From assembly GCA_963704835.1 (NCBI GenBank), contig CAVPHW010000001.1, forward strand, positions 248,001 through 312,000: a stretch of DNA of 64,000 nt, written 5' to 3'. Both the position numbers and the translations under genes were made by a program. Under the pieces are notes generated by a model. It was not told where the DNA came from. It made no database searches and saw only the letters and a program-made list of their open reading frames with translations. This document shows, piece by piece, positions 19,176-28,403 of this stretch (position 1 is the stretch's first letter; the number at the start of each line of letters is the position of its first letter). This stretch comes from GCA-2746605 sp963704835. GTDB lineage: Bacteria; Bacteroidota; Ignavibacteria; Ignavibacteriales; Melioribacteraceae.

Positions 19176-19502
19176 ATTCACAGAATTCAATTTCGGGATA
19201 TTTATCTCCTACAGTTAATCGAACTAAATCTAATCAAACCTTCATTATTAAAATAGTTCATACTTTCGTAAAAAACTTAAACTCACATTGGAATGATATT
19301 AAAATAGTGCAACTTATCTGAAGAAAAATATTTTAAAATCATCTTAAAAAATTTGGCAAGTGAATACAGATAAACAGAGCTATCTCACCAAAGTTGATTT
19401 TTAATGTCTCAATAAGTGATTGTGCGCAAAATAATATAATAATTATTTATTATATTCAAGTACATACGATATCTTATTTAACAATATTTAGTAAATTTCA
19501 TT

Positions 19503-20066
19503 ATGCCAAAAAGTGGATCTCAAAATATTACCCAATTATTAAATCAAGCCAATAGGGATGGGGGTTTAAGTCTTCAAGTAATTCTTCCGATTGTTTATGA
19601 CGAATTAAGAAAAATCTCTTCAAAATACTTGAGAGATGAGTATAAAAAACACACATTACAAACTACTGAATTAGTTCACGAAGCATACATTAAGTTAATT
19701 GGAAGTGAAAGTTTAACATGGGAAAGTAGAGCGCACTTTTTTGGAATAGCGGCTAGATCAATGAGGCAAATTTTAATTGATTATGCTCGTAAGAAGAAAT
19801 CCGAAAAAAGAGGCAAAGGCAAAACACTGTTATCGCTTGACATGGCAAATTTTAACCTAAACGATTCCTCGGAACAGCTATTAGTTTTGGATGAAGCTTT
19901 AACAAGGCTTGAGCAATTAGAAGGACGTTCATGTAAAATTGTTGAATTAAGGTTCTTTTCTGGTTTGTCCATTGAAGAAACAGCGGAAGTATTGAATATT
20001 TCTGTTGCTACAGTAAAAAGAGATTGGCAATTTGCAAAAGCATGGTTGTATAGAGAAATTAATTAA
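19503..20066 (+). CDS. ECF-type RNA polymerase sigma factor
   Basis: The 187-residue product matches the ECF sigma group often paired with serine/threonine kinases in Planctomycetes, Acidobacteria and Ignavibacteriota. Region 2 lies near residues 25-95 (LPIVYDELRKISSKYLR, TTELVHEAYIKL, HFFGIAARSMRQILIDYARK). Region 4 lies near 130-185 (CKIVELRFFSGLSIEETAEVL, then SVATVKRDW), a helix-turn-helix for -35 recognition. It precedes the TPR kinase gene by 36 bases. No anti-sigma factor is adjacent, so the kinase is the probable controller (known for related pairs, inferred here). Confidence 0.9.
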   Translation: MPKSGSQNITQLLNQANRDGGLSLQVILPIVYDELRKISSKYLRDEYKKHTLQTTELVHEAYIKLIGSESLTWESRAHFFGIAARSMRQILIDYARKKKSEKRGKGKTLLSLDMANFNLNDSSEQLLVLDEALTRLEQLEGRSCKIVELRFFSGLSIEETAEVLNISVATVKRDWQFAKAWLYREIN

Positions 20067-20102
20067 ACAATAATCCCACATCAGTATAAGACAATTATAA
20101 CT

Positions 20103-22680
20103 TTGAATAATAGTTTTAATGAAATATTAAAAACAATTTTTGAGCATGCTCTGGCACTTAGTAAAAGTGAAAGAGAAAACTATTTTCAAAACCTTTCCGC
20201 AGAGCAGAAACAATATCTAGAAGAAGTAAAATCTTTAATATCCTCATATGAAACAACAGATGATTTTTTGGAAATTGCATCCAACTATCATGAAGTATTC
20301 TCCCAGAAGGAAAACCAGGTTAATCCGTTAGTTGGAAAACATATTGGTCCATATTTAGTTGAAGAAGAATTAGGTTATGGCGGAATGGGTGTTGTATTTA
20401 TTGGACGAAGAGATGATAAAGAGTTTGAGCAGAAAGTTGCAATAAAGATATTAAAGCAAGGACTTTCAACAAAGTATTTGGTAAAGAGATTTGAAAACGA
20501 GAGACAAATTTTAGCAAATCTTCAGCATCCAAATATTGCAAAATTGTTTGATGGCGGAAAAACATCTGATGGTTTGCCTTATCTCATAATGGAATATATT
20601 GAAGGTAAACCTTTAACAGAATATTGTGATGAAAAAAACCTTAGTATTAAACAGCGGTTAGAATTATTCGTTGATGTTTGTAGTGCTGTTCATTATGCAC
20701 ATCAAAATTTAATAATTCATCGCGATCTAAAACCAGGCAATATTCTTGTAAATAACGAAGGCAGACCAAAACTATTGGATTTTGGAATTGCAAAATTGCT
20801 GGACGAAACAATAGAATTGGATGCGTTCAAATTAACTCAAACCAGGATGTGGCATCTAACGCCGGAGTATGCTAGTCCGGAACAAATTAAAGGAGAAAAC
20901 ATAACAACTGGCAGCGATATTTATTCGCTTGGTGTGTTGTTATATCAAATAATATCGGGTCAACAGCCATATACTTTTACAAATAACTCGCCGCTGGCAA
21001 TAAGCAAGGTTTTAGAAGAGACAAATATTATTAAGCCAAGTGACAAAATTAAAACAACGCAACGAAGAGAATAAAGATTCGACAAACACAAAATTTGATT
21101 CAATTGAAAAATCTAAGAGGATAAAATCATTAAAAGGAGATTTAGATAACATTGTTCTTAAGGCAATGCATAAAGATTCAACACAAAGATATGTTTCTGT
21201 TCAAGGCTTAGTAAATGATATAAATAGATACCTTAAAGGGCAACCGGTATCAGCGAGAAAAGATACCTACACTTATAGATTTACAAAATTTGTGCAAAGA
21301 AATAAAATTGGAGTTACACTTTTTATTTTGTTTAATATTATTCTTCTGTCCGGAATTGCAGCAATAATTTACCAAGGCAGAATAGCAGCGAAGGAACGCG
21401 ACAAAGCAAAAATTGAAAATCTAAAATTTGAAAAAGTAAATTCTTTTCTTCAAGAAATGCTTTCGTCTGTTGATCCCAGTTCTATAGGCAGAGACGTAAA
21501 GGTTTATGATATTTTAGAGAAAGCTGCCGAAAATGTTGAAACAGATTTGAAAAATCAGCCTGAGATAGAAGCAGCTATTAGAAGTTCTTTGGGAAACACT
21601 TATGTGAATCTTGGCGAGTTTGAAAAGGGAAAACCATTTTTGGAAAAAGCACTTGAACTAAATAAAAATTTATATGGCGAAGAAAGTAAAGAATATGCAG
21701 CCAGCTTGCATGATTGGGCTTTGTATTATGATTGGATTGGAGAATTAATTATTGCCGAGTCATTATATGCAAAATCAATTAATATATTAAGAAGAGTAAC
21801 AACCGAACCGAGCAGAATTTTTGCAGATGCTCTGAATAATTACGGCATAGTTTTAATGAATTTAAGTCGGCTGGAAGAAGCTGAAAAACTTTACCTGGAA
21901 GCATTAGGTGAAACAATGAAAATAGCAAAAGACCAAGATAAAAATATTTCTATTACAATGAATAATATGGCTGTGAATTATATGGATATGGGGGAATTAG
22001 ATAAAGCAGAAGAATATTATAAAAAATCTTTAGCCATAATTATAAAATTAATGGGACCAAACAGACCTGAAGCAGGAAGCACTTATAACAATTTGGGCAG
22101 ACTGTTTTTGTTGAAAAATGAACTTGATTCTGCCGAAGTTTATTTACAAAAATCTTATGATATAAAATATAATTTAAAAGGGAAAGATCATCCAGATGTT
22201 GGTTTGGCTCTCAATAATTTGGGGCTTCTGGAATTTCACAGAAATAATTACGAAAAAGCAGAAAAGTTATATTTAGATGCAATAAAACAATTTAAAAAAT
22301 CATTTCCCGAGGATCATGTTTATATTGGTTATAGCTCAAATTGGCTTGGAATAATTTATCTGAAAACAAACAGATTTGAAGAAGCAGAAAAATATATTAG
22401 AAAAGCGTTAAAAATAAGATTAGCAAAATTCCCCGAAGACAGTTGGGAAATATGGGAATCGAAAGGACTTTTAGGAAGCTCTCTTTTACAGCAAAAAAAA
22501 TACACAGAAGCAGAAAAATTAATAATCCCAAGTTATGAATATTATATTAAGAATTCACCAAATGAGAAAAAACAAATTAATCAATTTTTAATAGATCTTG
22601 TTCAACTTTATAGTGAAACAAATAATGAAGTAAAGTTGCAAGAATATCAAACACGCCTTGATTCCTTAACCGCAAATTAA
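20103..22680 (+). pseudogene. Hanks-type Ser/Thr protein kinase with TPR domain, frameshifted
   Basis: Two frames (20103-21074 and about 21040-22680) form one gene that carries one extra base, most likely in the A4 run at 21051-21054. The first frame holds a kinase domain from about residue 78 with LGYGGMGVVF (P-loop), VAIKIL (Lys), HRDLKPGN (catalytic loop), DFG and PEYASPEQI. The second frame holds the last kinase helices (LDNIVLKAMHKDSTQRY), one membrane helix (about residues 60-82 of that frame), and about eight tandem TPRs resembling kinesin-light-chain repeats. Start TTG 20103 has no strong ribosome-binding site. The intact enzyme would be membrane-bound with external TPRs and would probably act with the preceding ECF sigma factor. 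As read, kinase and TPR parts are separated. Confidence 0.82.
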
Positions 22681-22724
22681 AAATATTTTCACACACACTT
22701 TTAAAATCCACAATTAAAAATATT

Positions 22725-22762
22725 TGTCATCCCGGTTTTTTCTGTAAAAAATACTGGAATCT
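22725..22762. repeat. Degenerate intergenic palindrome (GTCATCCC...GGAATC type)
   Basis: GTCATCCCGG, an A/T-rich loop with TTTTTT and AAAAAA arms, and TACTGGAATC form an imperfect inverted repeat. The GTCATCCC and GGAATC ends resemble dispersed palindromes found in many bacterial genomes. Confidence 0.4.
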
Positions 22763-22800
22763 AATTAATACAAAAATAAAGTAAAATTTTTTACGATTTG

Positions 22801-22846
22801 AATGAGCCATTATCCACCACTTTTTACGCATGTACATATAAGGAGA
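22801..22846 (+). promoter_or_regulatory. Conserved upstream element, copy 1
   Basis: AATGAGCCA, then 17 bases, then CGCATGTACATATA and AGGAGAG. The second half lies 49 bases before the start codon of the SBBP gene. The same element precedes the genes at 26154, 28404 and 32899. The two conserved blocks and their spacing look like a bipartite promoter, possibly of ECF type, but a transcribed leader element is also possible. Confidence 0.6.
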
Positions 22847-22875
22847 GAATCCTTTAATAGTAAGAGGAGAAAAAC

Positions 22876-24595
22876 ATGAAAAAAGCAATTTACATTATTT
22901 TAATATTTCTTTTACCAACTTTATTGTTTGCACAATGGGCTGTAGGTGTGGGTGGTAATTTTGATGATACTGGAACTAGTATAGGGGTTGATGGAATCGG
23001 GAATACTTATATCATTGGTCATTTTGAAGACACAGCAGATTTTGATCCCGGATCAGGTACTTTTAATCTCACAAGCAATGGATCATATGACATTTTCATA
23101 GCCAAATATGCCACGGATGGAAGTTTTGTTTGGGCAAAAAATTTAGGGGGCGCTGATGATGATGCAGGAACCAGCATATTTGTGGAGAGCAATGGGAATG
23201 TTTATGTTACTGGAGGTTTTGAAGGTACGGTAGATTTTAACCCCGGTGGCAGTACTTTTAATCTAGTAAGTTCTGGAGGTGCTGATATCTTCATTGCTAA
23301 ATATGAATCCGATGGAAGTTTTGTATTGGCTAAAAATGTTGGAGGTACATCTTTTGATGCAGGAAGCAGTATATCTGTTGATGGAAACGGTAAAATATAC
23401 GTTACAGGTTTCTTTGAGGGCAAAGCTGATTTTGATCCTGGAGAAAGTATTTTTAACCTCACAAGTGTTGGAAGTGTTGACATATTCATTGCTAAATATT
23501 CATCTGATGGAAGTTTTGTTTGGGCTAATAGTGCTGGAAGTTCTTCGGATGATGCTGGAAATAGTATATCTGTTGACGGTAACGGGAATGTTTATGTTAC
23601 TGGAGGCTTTGAAGGTACAGCAGATTTTGATCCTGGTGGAGGCACTTTTAATTTAACATCTGCCGGACTTTTTGACATATTCATTGCAAAATATTCATCT
23701 GATGGAAGTTTTGTTTGGGCTAATAGTGTAGGAGGTCTTTCTTACGATCTTGGAGGTGGATGGGTTGATAGTAGCGGGAGTATTTATATTCTTGGAGCTT
23801 TTGAGGGCACAGTAGATTTCAATCCAGGAGTCGAAATTTTTAATCTCACAAGCGCCGGTCAAAGTGATGTTTTCATTGCCAAATATTAATTCCAATGGAA
23901 ATTTTGTTTGGGCTAAGAATATAGAAGGATCAGGTGGTGGTGAAGGAGTTGGCATCTCAGTTGATGGAAGCGGGAATATTTATGTCATTGGAGCTTTTGA
24001 GGGCACCGCAGATTTTAATCCAGGAACTGGTATTTTTAATCTTACAAGCGCTGGTCAAATTGATGTTTTTATAGCCAAATATACATCCGAAGGAAATTTT
24101 ATCTGGGCAAAGAATCTTGGGGGTGCTGCTGATGATGTAGGATATAGTATAGTAGTAGATGTAAGTGGGAATAGTTACGCAACTGGAAGTTTTCAAAGCA
24201 CTGCAGATTTTGATCCAGAAATGGGGATACTTAATCTTACTAGCAATGGTGACAATGACATATTCATTATCAAATATCTAAAAGATGGTATATCTTCGGT
24301 TGAGCTAGATTTAGAATTACCAAGTGAGTTACAATTATCTCAAAACTATCCAAATCCTTTTAACCCAACCACAACAATTAGTTTTCAATCTGAGAGGGAC
24401 AAGTAGAGTTATCCGTGCGTTAAATGTATTTAATGTTTTAGGAGAAGAAGTTGCAGAACTAGTAAACAATAATTTACAAGCCGGTTTTCACACAGTTGAG
24501 TTTGATGCAAGTAGTCTAAATAGCGGAGTATACTTTTACAAAATAGAAGCCGGACAATTATTGTTCAAATCCGTAAAATGATGCTCCTTAAATAA
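22876..24595 (+). pseudogene. Secreted SBBP beta-propeller protein with T9SS domain, three frameshifts (copy 1)
   Basis: AGAGGAG precedes the ATG. The signal peptide (IILIFLLPTLLFAQ) is nearly identical to that of the paralogue at 26154. Seven repeats of about 64 residues follow, each with a DIFIAKYSSDGSFVWA-like strand, VDGNGNVYVTG and ADFDPGGG, the SBBP propeller type. A T9SS domain starts near 24330. The frame is lost at about 23886 (extra T), about 24386 (extra base) and about 24558 (one T missing). Correcting all three gives a protein ending VQIRKMMLLK, like the paralogue. It is probably decayed unless the breaks are sequence errors. Confidence 0.75.
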
Positions 24596-24650
24596 TACAC
24601 CATAGGCGTACAAGTAGCGCACAATTGTTGCTTAAATAAGAGAAGAAAAT

Positions 24651-25923
24651 ATGAAAAACATTGAAATTATGAAAAACCTATTTCTCGGCAGTTTTTTGCT
24701 AATATTTATTCTTGCAGAAAGCAAAGCACAGAATATCATTTACCGGCGATGTTTTGCTTAACACTCAAGAAGAAGTTGTGGATTTTGGAGCAAATAATTA
24801 TGCGCAAATTACGGGAAATTTAGAAATTGGTCAGACCGCTAGTGCAAATGTTACAGACCTGACGCCGCTTTTATCCCTTACTATAGTTGGTGGAAATTTG
24901 GGAGTTAGTGGCAGATTTATAAATCTAAATGGTCTAAATAATTTAACAGCTATTAACGGAACTCTTACTGTTGCAAATAATCTTTACATAACGAATATTG
25001 ATGAGCTTAGCAATGTTTCAACCATTGGTAAAAGCATATATTTTATGAGCAATCAGACTCTTTTGAATGTTGATGGCTTAATTGGAATAAAAACAGTAAA
25101 TGGACAGCTTTATTTAACTAGAAACCGTGAACTTACTAATATTGATGGTTTTAGAAATATTACCTCAATTAAGGACTCTCTTTACTTTTTTGATAACTTG
25201 CTTACTAACATTGATGGACTTAAAAGTCTGACAACGATTGGGATCGCTTGTGAGATTAATAGACATTTTAACTTAATAAATATTGATGGATTAAGGAATC
25301 TTACTTCGGTTGGTGAAAATCTAAAACTTCATAATAATCAATCTCTCACAAGTATTGATGGACTTAGCAACCTTAATTCTGTTGGAGGAAACCTTCAAGT
25401 GACAGCGAATACTTTAGTTGATCGTTTTTGTGGACTTTTCTCTTTACTAAATGGTGGAGGATTAGTTGGAACCTATACTTTATTTGGTAATTTAGCAAAC
25501 CCAACTAAAGTAGAAATTGTTGCTGGTGGTGCTTGCACAACTGTGGCAGTTGAAGAAAACTTCAGCTTACCAACAGATTTTGAGTTAAATCAAAACTACC
25601 CAAATCCATTTAACCCTATTACAACAATTAGCTATCAAATTCCGGATCATACTTCGGCAAGCTCAATATCCGGAGGGAATGACAAACCAAATGTCACTCT
25701 GAGCCTGTCTGCCGACAAGGCAGGCGGAGGCGAAGAGTCTTTGATACAAATTAAAATATATGATGCACTTGGTAAAGAAATAACAACATTAGTAAATGAA
25801 CAACAAAGCCCTGGTAATTATAAAGTTGAGTTTGATGGTTCAAGATTATCAAGTGGAATATATTTCTATCAACTTAAAACTGATAAATTTATTGAAACTA
25901 AAAAAATGTTGTTAATGAGATAA
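24651..25923 (+). pseudogene. Secreted leucine-rich receptor-L-like protein with T9SS domain, frameshift near the N-terminus
   Basis: The ATG at 24651 follows AGAGAAG and begins a signal peptide (LFLGSFLLIFILAESKAQ). The frame then needs one base removed near 24731-24741 to join the long frame ending at 25923. The body has short repeats of the form L.NIDGL.NLTSIG.NL.L..N, which resemble bacterial LRR/receptor-L domains. It ends in a T9SS domain (LNQNYPNPFNPIT) closing with KKMLLMR. A repeat-like insertion of about 30 residues lies inside the T9SS domain (25647-25742). The protein should be secreted and its role is unknown. Confidence 0.72.
25647..25742 (+). repeat. Repeat-like insertion inside the T9SS coding region
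   Basis: Between codons for SYQIP and LIQIKIYDALGKE lies an in-frame insert, more G+C-rich than its surroundings, that contains GTCACTCTGAGC, an inverted repeat around GACAA (TCTGCC and GGCAGG), and GGCGAAGAGTCT. Related proteins in this window have no residues, or a short palindrome, at this position. CTGAGC...GCGAAGAGTCT is typical of dispersed intergenic palindromes. Confidence 0.55.
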
Positions 25924-25931
25924 ACAAATTA

Positions 25932-25980
25932 AAACCTCCGAGGTTTGAAGCTTGTATCGGGACCAAAACCTCGGAGGTTT
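25932..25980. terminator. Long inverted repeat, probable terminator, after the LRR gene
   Basis: AAACCTCCGAGGTTT pairs perfectly with AAACCTCGGAGGTTT (15 bp) around a 19-base loop, starting nine bases after the stop. The same type of repeat follows the gene ending at 28206, so it is also a dispersed repeat. A T-rich tail is only weak. Confidence 0.6.
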
Positions 25981-26081
25981 ATATATTGAGTTGGATTCAA
26001 ACTTCCTAAATATGTTTGCTTATAAAATTGTTATAAGTATTCAAGAGTCCATTTTAAGCGAACTTTTCTTTTTAAAAATAT

Positions 26082-26126
26082 AATGAGCCATTCACCCCCT
26101 TTTTCACGCATGTAGATATAGGGAGT
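26082..26126 (+). promoter_or_regulatory. Conserved upstream element, copy 2
   Basis: AATGAGCCA, 16 bases, then CGCATGTAGATATAGGGAG. CGCATG lies 47 bases before the start codon of the second SBBP gene. Confidence 0.6.
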
Positions 26127-27690
26127 AAAAAAATAACAGTTAGAGGAGAAAAAATGAAAAAAACAATTTACACTATTTTAATAATTCTTTTGCCAACTTT
26201 ATTATTTGCACAATGGGCAAAAAACATTGGTAGTACTGGTAATGACTTTGGGCGAAACATAACAGTTGATGGAAGTGGTAATTCATATATAACCGGTTGG
26301 TTCAGAGAAACGGTAGATTTTGATCCTGGAGGTGGAAATTTATAACCTCACTAGCGCTGTAACTGAGAATGCTTACTTTGCTAAATATGACAATAATGGA
26401 AGTTTTATTTGGGCAAAAAATATTAGCAGTTCTTCTCTTAATCATATTAACAGTATTTTTATTGATGGAGATGGAAATATTTATATCACCGGCCAATATA
26501 GAGGGACAGCAGATTTTGATCCGAGCAGCGGCGGTACATTTAACTTAACTAGCGTTGGAAGTTCTGATGTTTTCTTTGCTAAATATGATCTGAATGGAAA
26601 TTTCATTTGGGCAAAAAGTATTGGCGGTACTTTAGGGGATTATGCGAATAGCTTAGCTGTTGATGTTAGCGGCAATATTTATATAACCGGGAGTTTTTGG
26701 AATACAGTAGATTTTGATCCGAATAGTGGAACCCAGAACCGAACAAGCGCTGGAGAAGAGGATATATTTATTGCAAAATATGATTTGAATGGAAGTTTTG
26801 TATGGGCAAATCGTTTTGGTCGTAATTACAGGGATGAAGGAATAAGTGTTGCACTTGATGGAAGTGGAAATGTATTCCTAACTGGTATATTTGATGGTAC
26901 AGATGATTTTGATCCGGGTGGAGGAATTTTTAACCTCACTAGCAGCGGAACTTATGATATTTTTCTCGCTAAGTATGCATCGGATGGAAGTTTTATTTGG
27001 GCAGGTAAAATTAGTGGTATTTCAGATCAAGAACCAAGCAAATTAGTAGTTGATGCCGGTGGGAATTCTTATCTTACTGGAACTTTTAAATCGTCAACAG
27101 ATTTTGATATGAGCGGTGGAACATATATTCTTAATAGTACAAATGGTACGTCAGATGATATTTTCATCGCTAAATATACTTCTAATGGAGGATTAATCTG
27201 GGCAAAAAATATTAACGGGCTTACTAGTTTGACTGTAAACAGCTTAGCAATTGATGCTAGCGGGAATTCATTTATAACCGGTTATTTTCCATGGACAGCA
27301 GATTTTGACCCGAGTGTTTTAACATACAACCTAACCAGTGCCGGGGTCGGTGATATTTTTATAGCAAAATATGATGACGTTGGAGATTTTAAATGGGTTA
27401 AACAAGTAGGTGGCTCAGGTAATGAGTCCGGAACGGATATAACGCTTGATGGTACCGGAAACATTTACGTTACAGGATATTTCCAAGGTACAGTTGATTT
27501 TGATCCGGATGCAGGCGTAAATAATTTAATAAGTAATGGTGGTTACGACATCTTTTTTGCTAAATATCTACCCGATGGTGCATTGCCCGTTGAATTAACA
27601 ACCTTTTCAGCTAATTTTAATAATACACGTGTTGAACTAAATTGGGAAACAGCCACAGAAGTAAATAATTATGGGTTTGAAATAGAAAGA

Positions 27691-27750
27691 CATGCTTCGA
27701 CTTCGCTCAGCACGACGGACAATTTCATCCCGAACGGAGACGAGGGATGG
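27691..27750 (+). repeat. Repeat-like insertion in frame in SBBP copy 2
   Basis: A block noticeably richer in G+C than its surroundings contains CTTCGACTTCGCTCAGCACG and then CATCCCGAACGGAGACGAGG. It encodes about 20 residues (HASTSLSTTDNFIPNGDEG) between FEIER and WEKIAFVEG, which are normally close together in this fibronectin-like segment. Such CTTCGAC...GCTCAGC and CATCCCGAA...GAGGGAT sequences are typical dispersed repeats. Confidence 0.55.
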
Positions 27751-27996
27751 GAAAAGATTGCTTTTGTAGAAGGTCATGGAAACAGCAACTCACCTAAATA
27801 TTATAAATTTTCTGATAAATCTGTGAGTTCTGGAAGGTTCTTGTACAGATTAAAACAAATTGATATTGATGGATCATTTGAATATTCAGATGAAGTTGAA
27901 GTAGATTTAGGCTTGCCAAGTGAATTTCAATTATCCCAAAATTATCCAAATCCGTTTAATCCAACAACCAAAATAAGTTATTCAATCCCATCAGTG

Positions 27997-28018
27997 GTGA
28001 AGGAAAATTTTCCTTCAC
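27997..28018. repeat. Perfect 22-bp palindrome inside the T9SS coding region
   Basis: GTGAAGGAAAA is followed immediately by its exact reverse complement. It lies between codons for SYSIP and ELIIYDVLGKE, the same protein position as the insert at 25647-25742. Confidence 0.7.
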
Positions 28019-28214
28019 TACAAAATGTTGAATTAATAATATATGATGTACTTGGCAAAGAAGTAGCAACTTTAGTAAATGAAGCTCAAAGTCCTGGTAA
28101 TTATAAAGTAGAGTTTGACGCCTCTAATTTTTCAAGTGGAATATACTTTTATAAGATAAATGCTGGCAATTTTGTGCAAATACGTAAAATGATGCTTTTG
28201 AAGTAACCAATTAA

Positions 28215-28261
28215 AACCTCCAAGGTTAGAAAACTATATTGACTCTAAAACCTTGGAGGTT
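28215..28261. terminator. Inverted repeat, probable terminator, after SBBP copy 2
   Basis: AACCTCCAAGGTT pairs perfectly with AACCTTGGAGGTT (13 bp) across a 21-base loop, nine bases after the stop codon. It is the same repeat type as at 25932-25980 with a compensated base change, and has only a weak T tail. Confidence 0.55.
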
Positions 28262-28305
28262 ACTTTCTTAAATAAGCTACATGTAATATGGGCTTTTTTT
28301 AATAA

Positions 28306-28350
28306 AATGAGCCAGTTTCTCCCTTTTTTACGCATGTACAGGTAGGGAGT
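28306..28350 (+). promoter_or_regulatory. Conserved upstream element, copy 3
   Basis: AATGAGCCA, 16 bases, then CGCATGTACAGGTAGGGAG. CGCATG lies 73 bases before the ATG at 28404. Confidence 0.6.
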
Positions 28351-28403
28351 GAGTCCACTTTTTATTTGTGGAAAAAAACTATAACAGAAAGAGGAGAAAA
28401 AAT

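Larger units (their letters stand above)
26154..28206 (+). pseudogene. Secreted SBBP beta-propeller protein with T9SS domain, one frameshift (copy 2)
   Basis: AGAGGAG precedes the ATG. The signal peptide ends LLPTLLFAQ. The frame breaks within the first repeat at about 26335-26342 (one extra base) and then runs open to 28206. Seven SBBP repeats of about 65 residues (FIAKYDLNGSFVWA, VDVSGNIYITG, DFDP) are followed by a fibronectin-like segment (VELTTFSANFNNTRVELNW) and a T9SS domain (LSQNYPNPFNPTT) ending IRKMMLLK. An in-frame repeat insert lies at 27691-27750 and a perfect palindrome at 27997-28018. As read, the signal peptide is detached from the propeller. Confidence 0.78.

Noticed and set aside
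24609..24626. GG-N10-GC sequence before the LRR gene as a sigma-54 promoter
   Set aside because: Neither the TGG nor the TTGC context is present.
23030..27520. Regularly spaced DNA repeats of about 190 bases, at first sight array-like
   Set aside because: They are codons of SBBP propeller repeats, with long similar units and no short identical repeats or unique spacers, so not a CRISPR array.
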